64,000 nucleotides of DNA from the NCBI GenBank assembly GCA_902489745.1, contig CABUBB010000002.1:213465-277464 (forward strand), given 5' to 3'. This document shows positions 1 to 10,100 of this stretch, piece by piece. Under the pieces are notes generated by a model, which was not told the DNA's origin, did not search any database, and saw only the letters and a program-made list of their open reading frames with translations. The translations under genes and the position numbers were made by a program. Numbering within the stretch: the first letter of the stretch is position 1; each line of letters starts with the position of its first letter. Source of the stretch: Metaruminococcus_A sp003150405. GTDB taxonomy: Bacteria > Bacillota > Clostridia > Oscillospirales > Ruminococcaceae.

Positions 1-1
1 C

Positions 2-205
2 GGCGATACCGATATTTTTATTTATCCGGGCTATACCTTCAAGTGTATTGACGGCCTGATTACCAATTTCCACCTGCCGGAGAGCACCTTGATCATGCTG
101 GTTTCCGCTTTTTTGGGGTATGAAAATACCATGCGCGCCTATCAAATTGCTGTCGAAGAAAAATACCGCTTTTTCAGCTTTGGCGATGCTATGCTAATCC
201 TTTAG
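2..205 (+). CDS. queA: QueA C-terminal fragment (S-adenosylmethionine:tRNA ribosyltransferase-isomerase), cut by window start
   Basis: The window opens inside a frame whose last 67 residues match the C-terminus of QueA: the stretch YPGYTFKCIDGLITNFHLPE and the following STLIMLVSAF are typical of the family. QueA transfers and isomerises the ribosyl group of SAM onto 7-aminomethyl-7-deazaguanine in tRNA, giving epoxyqueuosine. The next gene is tgt, the preceding enzyme of the pathway, which supports the call. The start lies outside the window. The frame stays open to a TAG stop with no sign of damage. Confidence 0.9.
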   Translation, partial: GDTDIFIYPGYTFKCIDGLITNFHLPESTLIMLVSAFLGYENTMRAYQIAVEEKYRFFSFGDAMLIL

Positions 206-447
206 TGCTTACATCGCTTTTACAGCGTACAATAGCGGTAGAGTATTACAGCGCTGCTCCATAAGATGCCCCAAATGAAACCGAAAACTGTACCTATTTT
301 TTAGGCAGGCGTTGCTCCAAGCATCCGTACTCCAAAATTGCTGTGTGCTTGGTGTTAAAATTGGTTCAAGAAATTCCAATGGAACGGTGGAAATATCTAG
401 TTGTGTGGTCCGTATCCATGTGAAATGAGACAAAGGAGAACATTGTT

Positions 448-1578
448 ATGTATCAACTGCAGCTGAAAAATGGCAGCGCCCGGCGCGGATCCTTTCAAAC
501 AGTCCACGGAACGGTGCAGACCCCGGCATTTATGAATGTCGGAACCGCGGCAGCCATAAAAGGGGGTATTTCATCATATGATTTAAAAGAAATTAAGTGC
601 CAGGTTGAACTGTGCAATACCTATCACTTACATATCCGCCCTGGGGATGAGCTCATCCGGCGGATGGGCGGCCTGCATCAATTTATGGGATGGGATGGCC
701 CGATTCTTACCGATAGCGGTGGATTTCAGGTCTTTTCTCTTGCAAAACTGCGTACAATCAAGGAAGAAGGCGTTACCTTTGCATCCCATGTGGATGGGCG
801 AAGAATTTTTATGGGTCCGGAAGAAAGCATGCGAATTCAGTCAAATCTAGGCTCAACCATTGCAATGGCGTTTGATGAATGCGTTGAAAATCCTTCTACG
901 TATGAATATTCCAAACAGTCCTGTGAGCGCACGACACGCTGGCTTGTTCGCTGCAAAGCGGAAATGGACCGTTTGAATTCCCTGCCGGATACCGTCAACC
1001 CGCATCAGCTTTTATTTGGCATCAATCAGGGATGTGTCTACGAAGACCTGCGTATTGAACACATGAAAGCCATTGCAGCGCTTGATCTTGACGGTTATGC
1101 CATTGGCGGCCTTGCTGTGGGAGAACCTGCAGAGGTCATGTACCATATCATTGAGTCGGTTGAACCGTATATGCCGGCAGACAAACCGCGTTACCTTATG
1201 GGTGTGGGAACGCCGGGAAATATCCTGGAAGCAGTTGCGCGGGGTGTTGATTTGTTTGATTGCGTTATGCCCAGCCGCAATGCACGGCACGCGCACGTTA
1301 ATACATGGAAAGGTATTCGCAACCTGATGAACGCGAAATATGCAGAAGACCCCCTCCCCATCGATGAGGAATGCGACTGCCCTACCTGCCGCCGTCATTC
1401 ACGCGCATATATCCGCCATCTGTTCAAGGCGAATGAAATGCTTGCCATGCGCCTTTCAGTGATGCACAACCTCTATTTTTACAACACGCTCATGGAAAAA
1501 ATACGGAAATCGTTGGAGGAGAACCGGTTTGAAGCATTCCGTGCAGAGTATGCACAGGTGCTCGATACAAGAATATAA
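448..1578 (+). CDS. tgt: Queuine/preQ1 tRNA-ribosyltransferase
   Basis: Bacterial Tgt exchanges guanine-34 for preQ1 in tRNAs with GUN anticodons. The 376-residue length is normal. Visible are the substrate-binding Asp89 in the TDSGGFQVF motif, the nucleophile Asp271 in VDLFDCVMPSRN, the GGLAVGE segment, and a zinc site Cys309-x-Cys311-x2-Cys314 with His340, spaced as in the Zymomonas enzyme. The ATG follows AAAGGAGA at a good distance. It lies downstream of queA after a 242-bp gap that holds no convincing gene, and 18 bp before the MntP-like gene, so tgt and mntP are probably co-transcribed. Confidence 0.97.
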   Translation: MYQLQLKNGSARRGSFQTVHGTVQTPAFMNVGTAAAIKGGISSYDLKEIKCQVELCNTYHLHIRPGDELIRRMGGLHQFMGWDGPILTDSGGFQVFSLAKLRTIKEEGVTFASHVDGRRIFMGPEESMRIQSNLGSTIAMAFDECVENPSTYEYSKQSCERTTRWLVRCKAEMDRLNSLPDTVNPHQLLFGINQGCVYEDLRIEHMKAIAALDLDGYAIGGLAVGEPAEVMYHIIESVEPYMPADKPRYLMGVGTPGNILEAVARGVDLFDCVMPSRNARHAHVNTWKGIRNLMNAKYAEDPLPIDEECDCPTCRRHSRAYIRHLFKANEMLAMRLSVMHNLYFYNTLMEKIRKSLEENRFEAFRAEYAQVLDTRI

Positions 1579-1596
1579 AATAAGGGGAGAAAATAA

Positions 1597-2172
1597 ATGA
1601 GCATTTGGGAGATTATTTTGGTCGGTGTTGGCCTTTCCATGGACGCGGCCGCCGTATCAATATCCAACACGCTCTGCCTGCGCAAAATAAAGGTACGGGA
1701 TGTGCTGATGATGTGTATTGCTTTCGGCGTATTTCAGTGCCTGATGCCTATCATCGGCTACTTCGGGGCTTCTTTGTTCAAAGATTATATCATGGTATAC
1801 GACCATTGGATCGCCCTGTTGCTTTTATTGTTCATTGGCGGCAAAATGGTTTATGAAACGCTGCGCCACAGCGGTGAAGCAGACGCCTGCGAAGTGAATT
1901 TCCGTTTAACCATTAAGTTGGTTGCGGTTCAGGCAATTGCCACCAGCATTGATGCGCTGGCCGTTGGCATCAGCTTTTCGGCGCTGAATGTCAACATATT
2001 TGTTGCAGCTTCCCTGATTATGGCAACCACTTTCTTAATCTGCCTTGTGGCCATTGGAATTGCGCATAAGGTTGGGCAGCGGCTGGCGAACAAGGCCGAG
2101 CTTATTGGCGGTTTCATTTTGATTGCCATTGGTTTAAAAATCTTCATCGAGCATATGGTGACCGGAAGTTAA
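1597..2172 (+). CDS. mntP: MntP-like manganese efflux pump (DUF204 family)
   Basis: This 191-residue protein is almost entirely hydrophobic, with about six membrane helices in two homologous halves. Each half carries the family signature around a membrane Asp: GLSMDAAAVSIS near the N-terminus and ATSIDALAVGISFS in the middle. MntP proteins export Mn2+ across the cytoplasmic membrane. The ATG has an AGGGGAGA ribosome-binding site. Many mntP genes lie behind a yybP-ykoY manganese riboswitch, but only 18 bp separates this one from tgt, so control must come from the upstream promoter. Family assignment is firm; metal specificity is inferred. Confidence 0.88.
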   Translation: MSIWEIILVGVGLSMDAAAVSISNTLCLRKIKVRDVLMMCIAFGVFQCLMPIIGYFGASLFKDYIMVYDHWIALLLLLFIGGKMVYETLRHSGEADACEVNFRLTIKLVAVQAIATSIDALAVGISFSALNVNIFVAASLIMATTFLICLVAIGIAHKVGQRLANKAELIGGFILIAIGLKIFIEHMVTGS

Positions 2173-2187
2173 CAAACCATATAAAAA

Positions 2188-2216
2188 AGAAAGGCGTACG
2201 GTGCCTTTCTTTTTTT
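2188..2216 (+). terminator. Rho-independent terminator after tgt-mntP
   Basis: An AGAAAGGC/GCCTTTCT stem with a seven-base loop is followed by a run of T, sixteen bases after the mntP stop. Confidence 0.85.
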
Positions 2217-2294
2217 ATTGTAAATGATTTCGCCCTTTCTGGATGATTGACGCCAGATGTTGCAAAAAATGGTCCGGAAAACCTTGAAAACGAG

Positions 2295-2326
2295 AAAAGG
2301 CCGGCGAAATATCGCCGGCCTTTTTT
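2295..2326. terminator. Terminator hairpin of the PASTA pseudokinase gene, possibly bidirectional
   Basis: GGCCGGCGA and TCGCCGGCC form a perfect GC-rich stem with a four-base loop. AAAA on one side and TTTTTT on the other give a U tract in both directions. It touches the stop codon of the minus-strand gene ending at 2325 and faces the convergent mntP transcript. Confidence 0.85.
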
Positions 2327-3980
2327 ATCCCTGTTCAACCGTGATGACAACCTTTTTGCTGCTCTCCAAATCAAAGCTGGAGCCAGGGTTTGGATCAACG
2401 CTTAAAACGGTGCCTGGTTCTGCTTCCCCTGTAGTAACATAACTAAAGGTGTACGGAATCCCCAAATCCTCCAAAGCAATGGCGTAACTGTCCTTGTTGC
2501 GGCCTTCAAACTGAGGGATGACCGGGTACTGCGATCCTTTGCTGACCTTAACAGTGACCTTGGTGCTGGCCGCAATTAAAGTGTTTGCCTCAACGTCCTG
2601 CTCAAAAATCTTGCCCTTTGGAACGGCTTCATTGTATTCATATACTGCTTCTACACTAAACATCGTCTGATAACCGCTGTTGTTCTTGACCGACTCAAAC
2701 ATTTGATCGACCAGATTCGGCATAGAATATTTTTCCCCGTTTTCGCTGGAGGAAGAACTGGACTTAGAGGAACTGAAAGAGGACGATGAAAGGCTGCTGT
2801 CCAATGAACTGCTCGAAGAAATCGAATTGGAGAGGCTGGTACTATCTGAACTAGAGGAAGAATCATTTCCCCCGCGTCCCCAAAGCGCAAAGATGACAAC
2901 CCCTGTACCGACAACTGCCAGAACACCAGCGGTAATTAAAAGAGCCATTAAACCGTAGCGTTTTGGTCTCTGCGGTTCCTCTTCCGGTTCTTCAAACTGA
3001 AGTTGAATCGGCTGCTCCGGCGCGGCAGCAGAGAGTTCATCAAGCAGGTTGCCAATGGTTTTTGTACGGTTATCCGTCAGTTGAGAAAGTCCGCGCATAA
3101 TGGCTTCTGACACTTCACCAGGAACGGTTTGGTTTAAAATAGCCGGCGGAATAATTTTCTCGGCAAATCCCCTGTTGTTCACCTCCGGAGGACGGGAGCC
3201 GGTCAGCGTGCGGTAAAGAACTGCGCAAACTGCGTAGACGTCGGTCCAGGTTCCCTGATAAACCGAAGAGGAAAACTGCTCCGGCGCAGCATAGCCCAGA
3301 TAAATCTGAGAGGAAATTTCGGTTTTAATGTTTCGTGCAGAGGCAATGCAGAAATCACAGAGCTTGAGCTCCCCGCTTTTGGTAACACGAATGGTCTCCG
3401 GTGAAATTCCGCGGTGCAGAATTTGATAGGCATGCATCGCCTGAATGTTTTTGAGCAGGGGCTCAAAAAGCACAAAGGTCTCATCCCAGCCAAGATCGCC
3501 TGCGTGATCCTGCAAATACTGTGCAAGCTGAACGCCGGCAATATGCTCTTTAATGGCATAAGACGTGTTGTTTTCTTCAAAAACCTCATAGGTTTGTTCA
3601 AGCGATGTCAGCGTTCGCATCTTAATCAGAGTTTCATTGAGCTCCATAAAATCAATGAGAAGCGCTTTGAACTGCGTTTCGCACCCTTGGTTGATAACCA
3701 ATTCCTGTGAACCGTCATCTGAACGGGTGCAAAGCTGGTCCGGAAAATACTCCCGAATTTCAACAATAGCGTCAATGGAAAGGTCATAGCCAATATAAGA
3801 AACGCCTTCACCGTTATAGCGCAGCGGTTTTCCCACCAGATAACGGTCCTTTAACAACGTACGGGGCCGCAGATAATCTTTCGAGATCGGCGTTTCATCG
3901 TCAAAGCCACAGTATGGGCATACCCGGACATCATCAATCTCTTTCATGCACCCAATACAGCGCCTTTTCGTATCGCCCAT
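2325..3980 (-). CDS. Membrane pseudokinase with N-terminal zinc ribbon and C-terminal PASTA domains
   Basis: The 551 residues read as: a zinc ribbon (Cys8-x2-Cys11, Cys21-x2-Cys24), a Ser/Thr-kinase fold (about 45-320), one membrane helix (about 343-367), a serine-rich linker (374-412) and two PASTA-like repeats (417-481, 484-550). PASTA kinases such as PknB/PrkC sense muropeptides or lipid II outside the cell. The fold is kept (GEGVSYIG loop, GYAAPEQF, TDVYAVCAVL), but catalytic positions are changed: the VAIK lysine is Arg76 (VEIR), HRD is His189-Arg190-Gly191, the loop Asn is Thr196, and DFG is Asp209-Phe210-Cys211. An inactive, signal-binding kinase is therefore likely. Start follows GAGGTGG; a near-consensus promoter lies upstream and a terminator overlaps the stop. 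Confidence 0.88.
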   Translation of the reverse strand: MGDTKRRCIGCMKEIDDVRVCPYCGFDDETPISKDYLRPRTLLKDRYLVGKPLRYNGEGVSYIGYDLSIDAIVEIREYFPDQLCTRSDDGSQELVINQGCETQFKALLIDFMELNETLIKMRTLTSLEQTYEVFEENNTSYAIKEHIAGVQLAQYLQDHAGDLGWDETFVLFEPLLKNIQAMHAYQILHRGISPETIRVTKSGELKLCDFCIASARNIKTEISSQIYLGYAAPEQFSSSVYQGTWTDVYAVCAVLYRTLTGSRPPEVNNRGFAEKIIPPAILNQTVPGEVSEAIMRGLSQLTDNRTKTIGNLLDELSAAAPEQPIQLQFEEPEEEPQRPKRYGLMALLITAGVLAVVGTGVVIFALWGRGGNDSSSSSDSTSLSNSISSSSSLDSSLSSSSFSSSKSSSSSSENGEKYSMPNLVDQMFESVKNNSGYQTMFSVEAVYEYNEAVPKGKIFEQDVEANTLIAASTKVTVKVSKGSQYPVIPQFEGRNKDSYAIALEDLGIPYTFSYVTTGEAEPGTVLSVDPNPGSSFDLESSKKVVITVEQG

Positions 3981-4078
3981 AAATCCACCTCGTTTGTTAT
4001 ATTCCTGCTTGTCAAAATGAAAATTTACTCACCTAAAGCACGCATAAATACAGTGTTTCATGGCATTGCTTTTCATTT

Positions 4079-4107
4079 ATCATATCAATCGGTCAAATAT
4101 TTGTCAA
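4079..4107 (-). promoter_or_regulatory. Sigma-A promoter for the PASTA pseudokinase gene
   Basis: On the minus strand TTGACA (4102-4107) is separated by 17 bases from TATGAT (4079-4084), almost full consensus. It leaves a leader of roughly 90 bases before the ATG at 3980. It begins 33 bases after the stop of the glucan synthase gene, and no terminator is visible between them, so read-through may add to expression. Confidence 0.85.
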
Positions 4108-4139
4108 CTACAAGCGGTTTACAACATGGTAACAAAGTG

Positions 4140-7100
4140 TCATGCATAAATAAGCTGCACGTTTTTTTCGTGACCGTCACATGGGATTTTCTCCATCACT
4201 TCCCCATTTACTAGAAGTGACGGCACGTCTCCTCTTTTTGCCGATAAATGGATGATCGTATTTTGGTACTCCAGTTCTGCCGACCATTCGTTCCACCCAG
4301 AAGGAAGATGCGGCGCCAAGGTGATAAACCCATGGCAACAGTTAAGCCCCAAAAGGGATTCCAAAATACAGCGGTAATACCAAGCGGCCGCACCTGTATA
4401 AATGCTCCACCCCCCGCGCGCATATTGCTTGGGGTTGGCATAAACGTCGCCGGCCAGATAGTAAGGCTCGGTCAGGTAACGAAGTGCCTCCTCCGGCGTT
4501 TTACAATGGTTGATGGGGTTGAGCATTTTCACCATGTTCCAGCCCTTTTCTGCCTCTCCCGCCAGCAAGGTAGCCATTGTCAGCCAAACGGCAGCGTGGG
4601 TGTATTGGCCCCCGTTTTCCCGCACGCCTTCCGGATAAGACTGAATATAACCCACCCGACCGGATTTCCCAGAAAAAGGCCGGTCAAACAGTTTGATGAT
4701 GCCGTATTTCTCATCAACCAAATACTGATAAGCGCTTCCAAGAGCCGTGCTGCTGCGGGTGGGATTAAGCCCTGCGAATATGCTGAAGCTCTGCGGCAGT
4801 GAATCGATTCGGTTTTCAGCAGAATTCTTGGAGCCAAGAACAGCACCATCATCCGTAAATGCGCGTTGATACCATGCGCCATCCCAGGCGCAATCCTCAA
4901 CAGCCTGGCGGAGCTGACTTGCACGTTCTTGCAGTCGTTTTTCCTGTGAAAAATCATGCTCATGAGCGCATATACCGGAAAACCGGTGCATGACAAGGGA
5001 TAAAAACTGTGCCAGCCATACGCTTTCGCCAATGCCACGGGTACCAATGTGGTTAAGCCCATCATTCCAATCACCGTTGCCAATAAGCGGAAGCCCGTGC
5101 CTGCCCAATCGGTAGGCATGCTCCAACGCACGCAGGCAGTGCTCATAAACGGTACCGCTCTCGTCTGAAGAGGTAATCTGTTGATAACGCTCCTGTTCTT
5201 CCTGTGCAAGCGGCTCACCAGCTAAATAAGCAACCGATTCATTTAAAATATCATTGTTCCCGGTACGCTTCAAATACTCACAGACCGCATAAGGGAGCCA
5301 AACCAAGTCGTCAGAACAACGGGTGCGTACCCCTTTGGTTCCTCCCGCATTTTCTGGAAGTTCATGCCACCAGTGCAGTACATCGCCTTCTGGAAATTGA
5401 TGGGCACAGGCACGCAGAATATGCCCGCGAACTTTATCCGGGTTCCAGAGTAGAACCGTACATGCGTCCTGAAGCTGATCGCGGAATCCATAAGCGCCGC
5501 CGCACTGGTAAAATCCGGTTCTTGCTGTCATACGCGCATATTCTGCCTGATAGGGCAGCCAGGTGTTAAATAGTGCGTCAAGTTCTGGTGCTGGGGTGTG
5601 AATTTGCAGCCGGTTGCAGGGACGTTCGGCTTTTTGAGCAGCCAGAGTTTTATTGTTGACCTGAAAGATTAGGGTGAATTCGCAGCTCTGTTCGCCTTGT
5701 GGCGGCAAAGAAACCGGCTGAATGACCGCCGCACAGGGATCGTTGTTGGGAAGACTCTGACGGGTTTCCTTCCAGCGTCCGGAAAAAAAATCCACCCGGT
5801 CAAAACAGCAGTGCGCCTCGTGGGCGGACGCAGTAACATAAAGCGCAGAACCGGGGATAACCGCAAAAGCAGAGGTGATTTTACATCCATGCTGATTCAT
5901 TTCTGCACAATTAAAACGCGCCCAATGTCCGTCCACTCCCAAGATAGGCTGCACATAATAAGCGATTTCTGCTTCAATCGGCTTTTCACTGTGATTGCGG
6001 CAGCAAAAAGACAATCGCTTTTCTGCATACTCCGGAACAATGGAAACGGTTACACGGTAAGAAAGAGAGCCTGCCATACCACAGTACCGCACAAAATGTG
6101 GATTAAATTCAGCCAGTGCTCCGTCACAAAGATTATAATAATCGTTTCCAATTCGCAAAATGAGATATTCGCCCTGATGATCGCTCATTGTGTCATTGGA
6201 CCACGGAGTCAATTTGTTTTCGCGTGAATTGATCGCCCAGGTGTATCCAAGAGATTTATTGGTAGCAAGGGTGCCAAAAACATCGTTCGCCAGTATATGA
6301 GACCATGGTAATTGGGTATCGGATTCCGCAAAAAAGGAATCATTGGAAAAAGCACCATTTATCACCGCAACATCAGGATCCGGCGGCAATTCTGCCGGCT
6401 GGACTGCTTGAAGCAGAATGGGGGTGTAATCGTCCGATGGCAGGTTAATAGATGTCATGGATAATGATGCAATATGACAGGCCAGCGCACGGAAAAATGT
6501 CCCGACTTCAGCAGGCTCTTTGGTGATGTCAACAAACCGGATATGCCGGCGGTCGGCCATATTTCCTTCCCCGGATTCAGAAAGCATGGCATCATCTACC
6601 ATTTCTGCAACAAGGTTTGCTTTTTCACTGTCTCCGGCAAACAGCAAAATCAGATCAGAAAGAATGCCAACTTTTTTTAAGGAGGTGTGCAGGCGTACAT
6701 AATTACGCGTCCGATCCGAATCGTTTTCTCCGGCAAGCTCGACCAATAAAATTGGATAGTCCCCTGAAATTCCATACGTCCAAATGGTTTCCCGCGGCAG
6801 CTTATTTTGCGCAATAGCTTCCAGCGTTTTGTTGTTAAGGCGTTTCTGAAATAAAATCTGCGGCAGAACGATATCCGCCAGCCGCCCTTCTGCGGTATGG
6901 TGCATCAAGGGGGTAATTGCCGCCAATTCCTTTCGAGCTCTGTTGCTTCCGCGCAGTCCAATAATACCGTCTGCCGCTTGTTCGGCTGTCTGTCCAACCG
7001 AGAGGACAAAATGTACCTCCTGGCTTGCATGTTGTGCGAGGTTGAGCTTTGTCTTGACCGCAATACATGGATCCGGAATCGCGCCGTCTTTCCCGTTAAA

Positions 7101-10100
7101 ATTCTGCTGAAAGGCATCTGAAAGTGAAAAAATTCCCTTTGGAGAGCGCAGAACACGTTCACGGTTAAATTCCATTGAAAATTCCAGGTCCTCCAAAAAA
7201 CCGGCGGCAAGGTAAAGAGAATCTTCGCCCATACGGCTCTTCCTTTTTGCAGTAATAATCCCTGTACTGGGTTGATAACCAATATCAACAAAAAGTTTTG
7301 AAAAGGCGGGATGAGCAGCATCGTCACTCCAGGAGGCCAACGCTGGCTCCAGATAAAGGAGAAGCTCACAGTCTATATGGCGGGAACGCCGGTTGTCAAT
7401 CCGAATAGTTTTGACTTCACAGGGCATGGAACGGCTGATTTGTGCGGATAATTCGGTTTTAACATCTGCCGTTCGGGTGATATACCGTACCGAATCGTCG
7501 CCAAACAGGACTTCACGGCTGTCCTCTGCACCATAAAGTGGAGCAGAGGTAAGACCAATGACTTTCTGAGGCGTCTTAAGCAGAGCAAAGAAACCGTTGG
7601 GTTTTTTGAGCAGGTCGCTTGTCCGCCGCATAATTTCGTTGCCGCGGTAGAACATCAGCTCCACCCCGCTGTCGGTATATGCTCCTGTCAGTTCCTGGTT
7701 CGAAAGTACCTTTACACGCGGCCGGTGCGGATAAACCTTGGTGTAAATCATTTGTTCGTTCAGCTCCTTTTCGTTAGGGCGGCTGTTGTGTTCGGTATAC
7801 CGCTCCTGAAAAAGCTCTGTTCCATTGGTTATTTTTTCCTGAAGCAGTTCTTTCGCACTTCTCATTTCCCGGTCTGCGAGAAAGCGTTTTTGCAGAATAC
7901 CGCCATTGACCGCGTTGTTTACGGCAAGAATACTCATGCCTATATGGTGCGCCATATAGCTTTTAATCATTTCATAAGGGCTGTCCCCAATGCGTTTCGG
8001 GGTAAAATCCACCGCTTCATAGTGGCCAAACCGGCCAAACGTCCCTAGCTTTTTCAAGGCGTTTAAATTTTTCAAGGCAGCATGTGGCTGAAACGGAAGC
8101 ACCAAATAGGTGGAGTATGGCGAAAGGACAACATCGGCGTTCATGTGGCTTTTTAAAGCAATTTTTTGTACGCCATTTGCTTTGTACTGGTAATTCAAAT
8201 CCTGGTCAAATGAATAAATGGCACTTTCCGAAATACCAAACGGCAGTCCCATTTTGACGGCATGGTTTTTTTGAACATGCAGGCAAAAGCGCAGTGCTTC
8301 ATACCCCAAAGAGCCTTTTTCGCATGAGAGGAAAAGTTCGGGCATAAAGTACTCAAACATTGTTCCGGTCCAGGAAACGGGTCCTTTATAGGAATGCAGG
8401 CGGCTTAACCGCCTCGATAAGGCTCCCCAATGGGAAACAGGAACCATTTTTTTAGCAATGGCGAAAAAACTTGTCATGCGTGCTTCACTCATGAGCATAT
8501 CATAGTGGGACTGGCTCAATGCGTTTGCGGATGAATCGTATCCGATTGAAAAAAGCTCTTTTTTATGGTCATAAAAAGGGGACAAATCGGTTGCTTCAAT
8601 CAGCCCGATCAACCGGTCAATCAGTTTCGTCACCCGGATATTGGCGGCCTCATACTCTTTAAGCCCCTCTTTGAGTGCAACCAGTGCGCAAACAAAATTC
8701 CCGCTGTCTACGGTTGAAACAAAAGCTGGCTGCAAAACCGTCAGCGTGCGGGTGTCGTACCAGTTATAGAGGTTACCATGCCATTTTTCCAGGCGCTCCA
8801 GCGTATCGGTCGTGTGCTCCAAAAACTCAATCATACTGTCATTGCCAATGATACCGCAGTCCCGTGCACAGAGAACCGAAAGCATCATATATCCAATATT
8901 GGTCGGCGATGTTCGGTGTGCAATGCGGTAGACCGGGGCAAACTGTACGTTGTCCGGCGGCAGGTAATGCTCTGAGCGGTTGGCATAAACCTGATAAAAG
9001 TGAAACATACGGGCCATTTCGGCAATTAAACGGTCTTTTACGGCATCATCCAGCTTGCTGTTTTTTTCTGGATATGGTTCCGACGAAATTGCCGCTATCA
9101 AAAAGGCAACAAAAAAACAAATACCGAACAGACGCAGACTTCCAAACGGCGATAAAAGTAGAAAAACGCCAAGGACTTCTGACGCAAAAAAGTGCCGGAT
9201 TAATCCTCCAACCGTCGATTTGGCGCGTTCCCCCTGTGCTGCCGTCGTCCATTCCAGCAGATTTTTGCGGGAGATCCATCTTCGGTAAAGAGCGCGGATT
9301 ACCGCATCAATTCCAAGATAAGCATTGTGGGCTAGAAAAACAACGTAAAAGATCATTTTGAGCAGCAATTCCCCGCAAACCGGAAGCGCCCCGGAATAGT
9401 AACGGGAAGTAAAGCTGGCAAAACCACTGAACAAGAACGAAGACAGAATACCAATCAGAAACGGCGCGGCCACAGTCAAAAAGGCGGTGGAAATCAAGGT
9501 GATACGCAGCGGGGCATAAGAAATAAAGAAGGCCGCCAAAAGGCAAAGCATAGCAAAGAAAGGAGTCAATGCACGGCGAAGGTTGTCAAACAGCTTGATA
9601 CGGCTGAGGGTATTGAGCGGATTACGCCGTCTCCCCATCTTGGTATCAATAGTACGCCCAATAAACCCAATGTTTTGCGCGTCGCCGCGCATCCAGCGGT
9701 GCTGGCGTTTGAAATAAGATACTGCCGTAGGAGGAAAGGAGTCGAGAAACTCAACATCCGGGATATAGCAGGTACGCAGCAGAGAACCTTCCAGAATATC
9801 GTGGCTGAGCACAGTCTCATCTTCAAATAGATTGCAGGCAAGCCGGTAAAACAAATGAATATCGATTAACCCTTTTCCAGCAAAAATGCTTTCATGGTAC
9901 AAGTCCTGGTAAATATCCGGCGAGACAGGGTCGTATGCATGAATCCCCCCTTGCCCGCCCATGATTTTGGCAAATGGCGTCCGCTGAACAGACTTTAAAT
10001 CTGAGGAGATCTGGGGTACAAAAATTCCATAACCAGAGACAACAATTCCATGCTCTTCGTCTACTACCGGCTTGTTTAGAGGGTGTGCCGCAATCGAAAC

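Noticed and set aside
209..433. 74-codon minus-strand frame between queA and tgt
   Set aside because: It would start with TTG and has no ribosome-binding site; the translation shows no known motif, and the strand runs against the queA-tgt operon.
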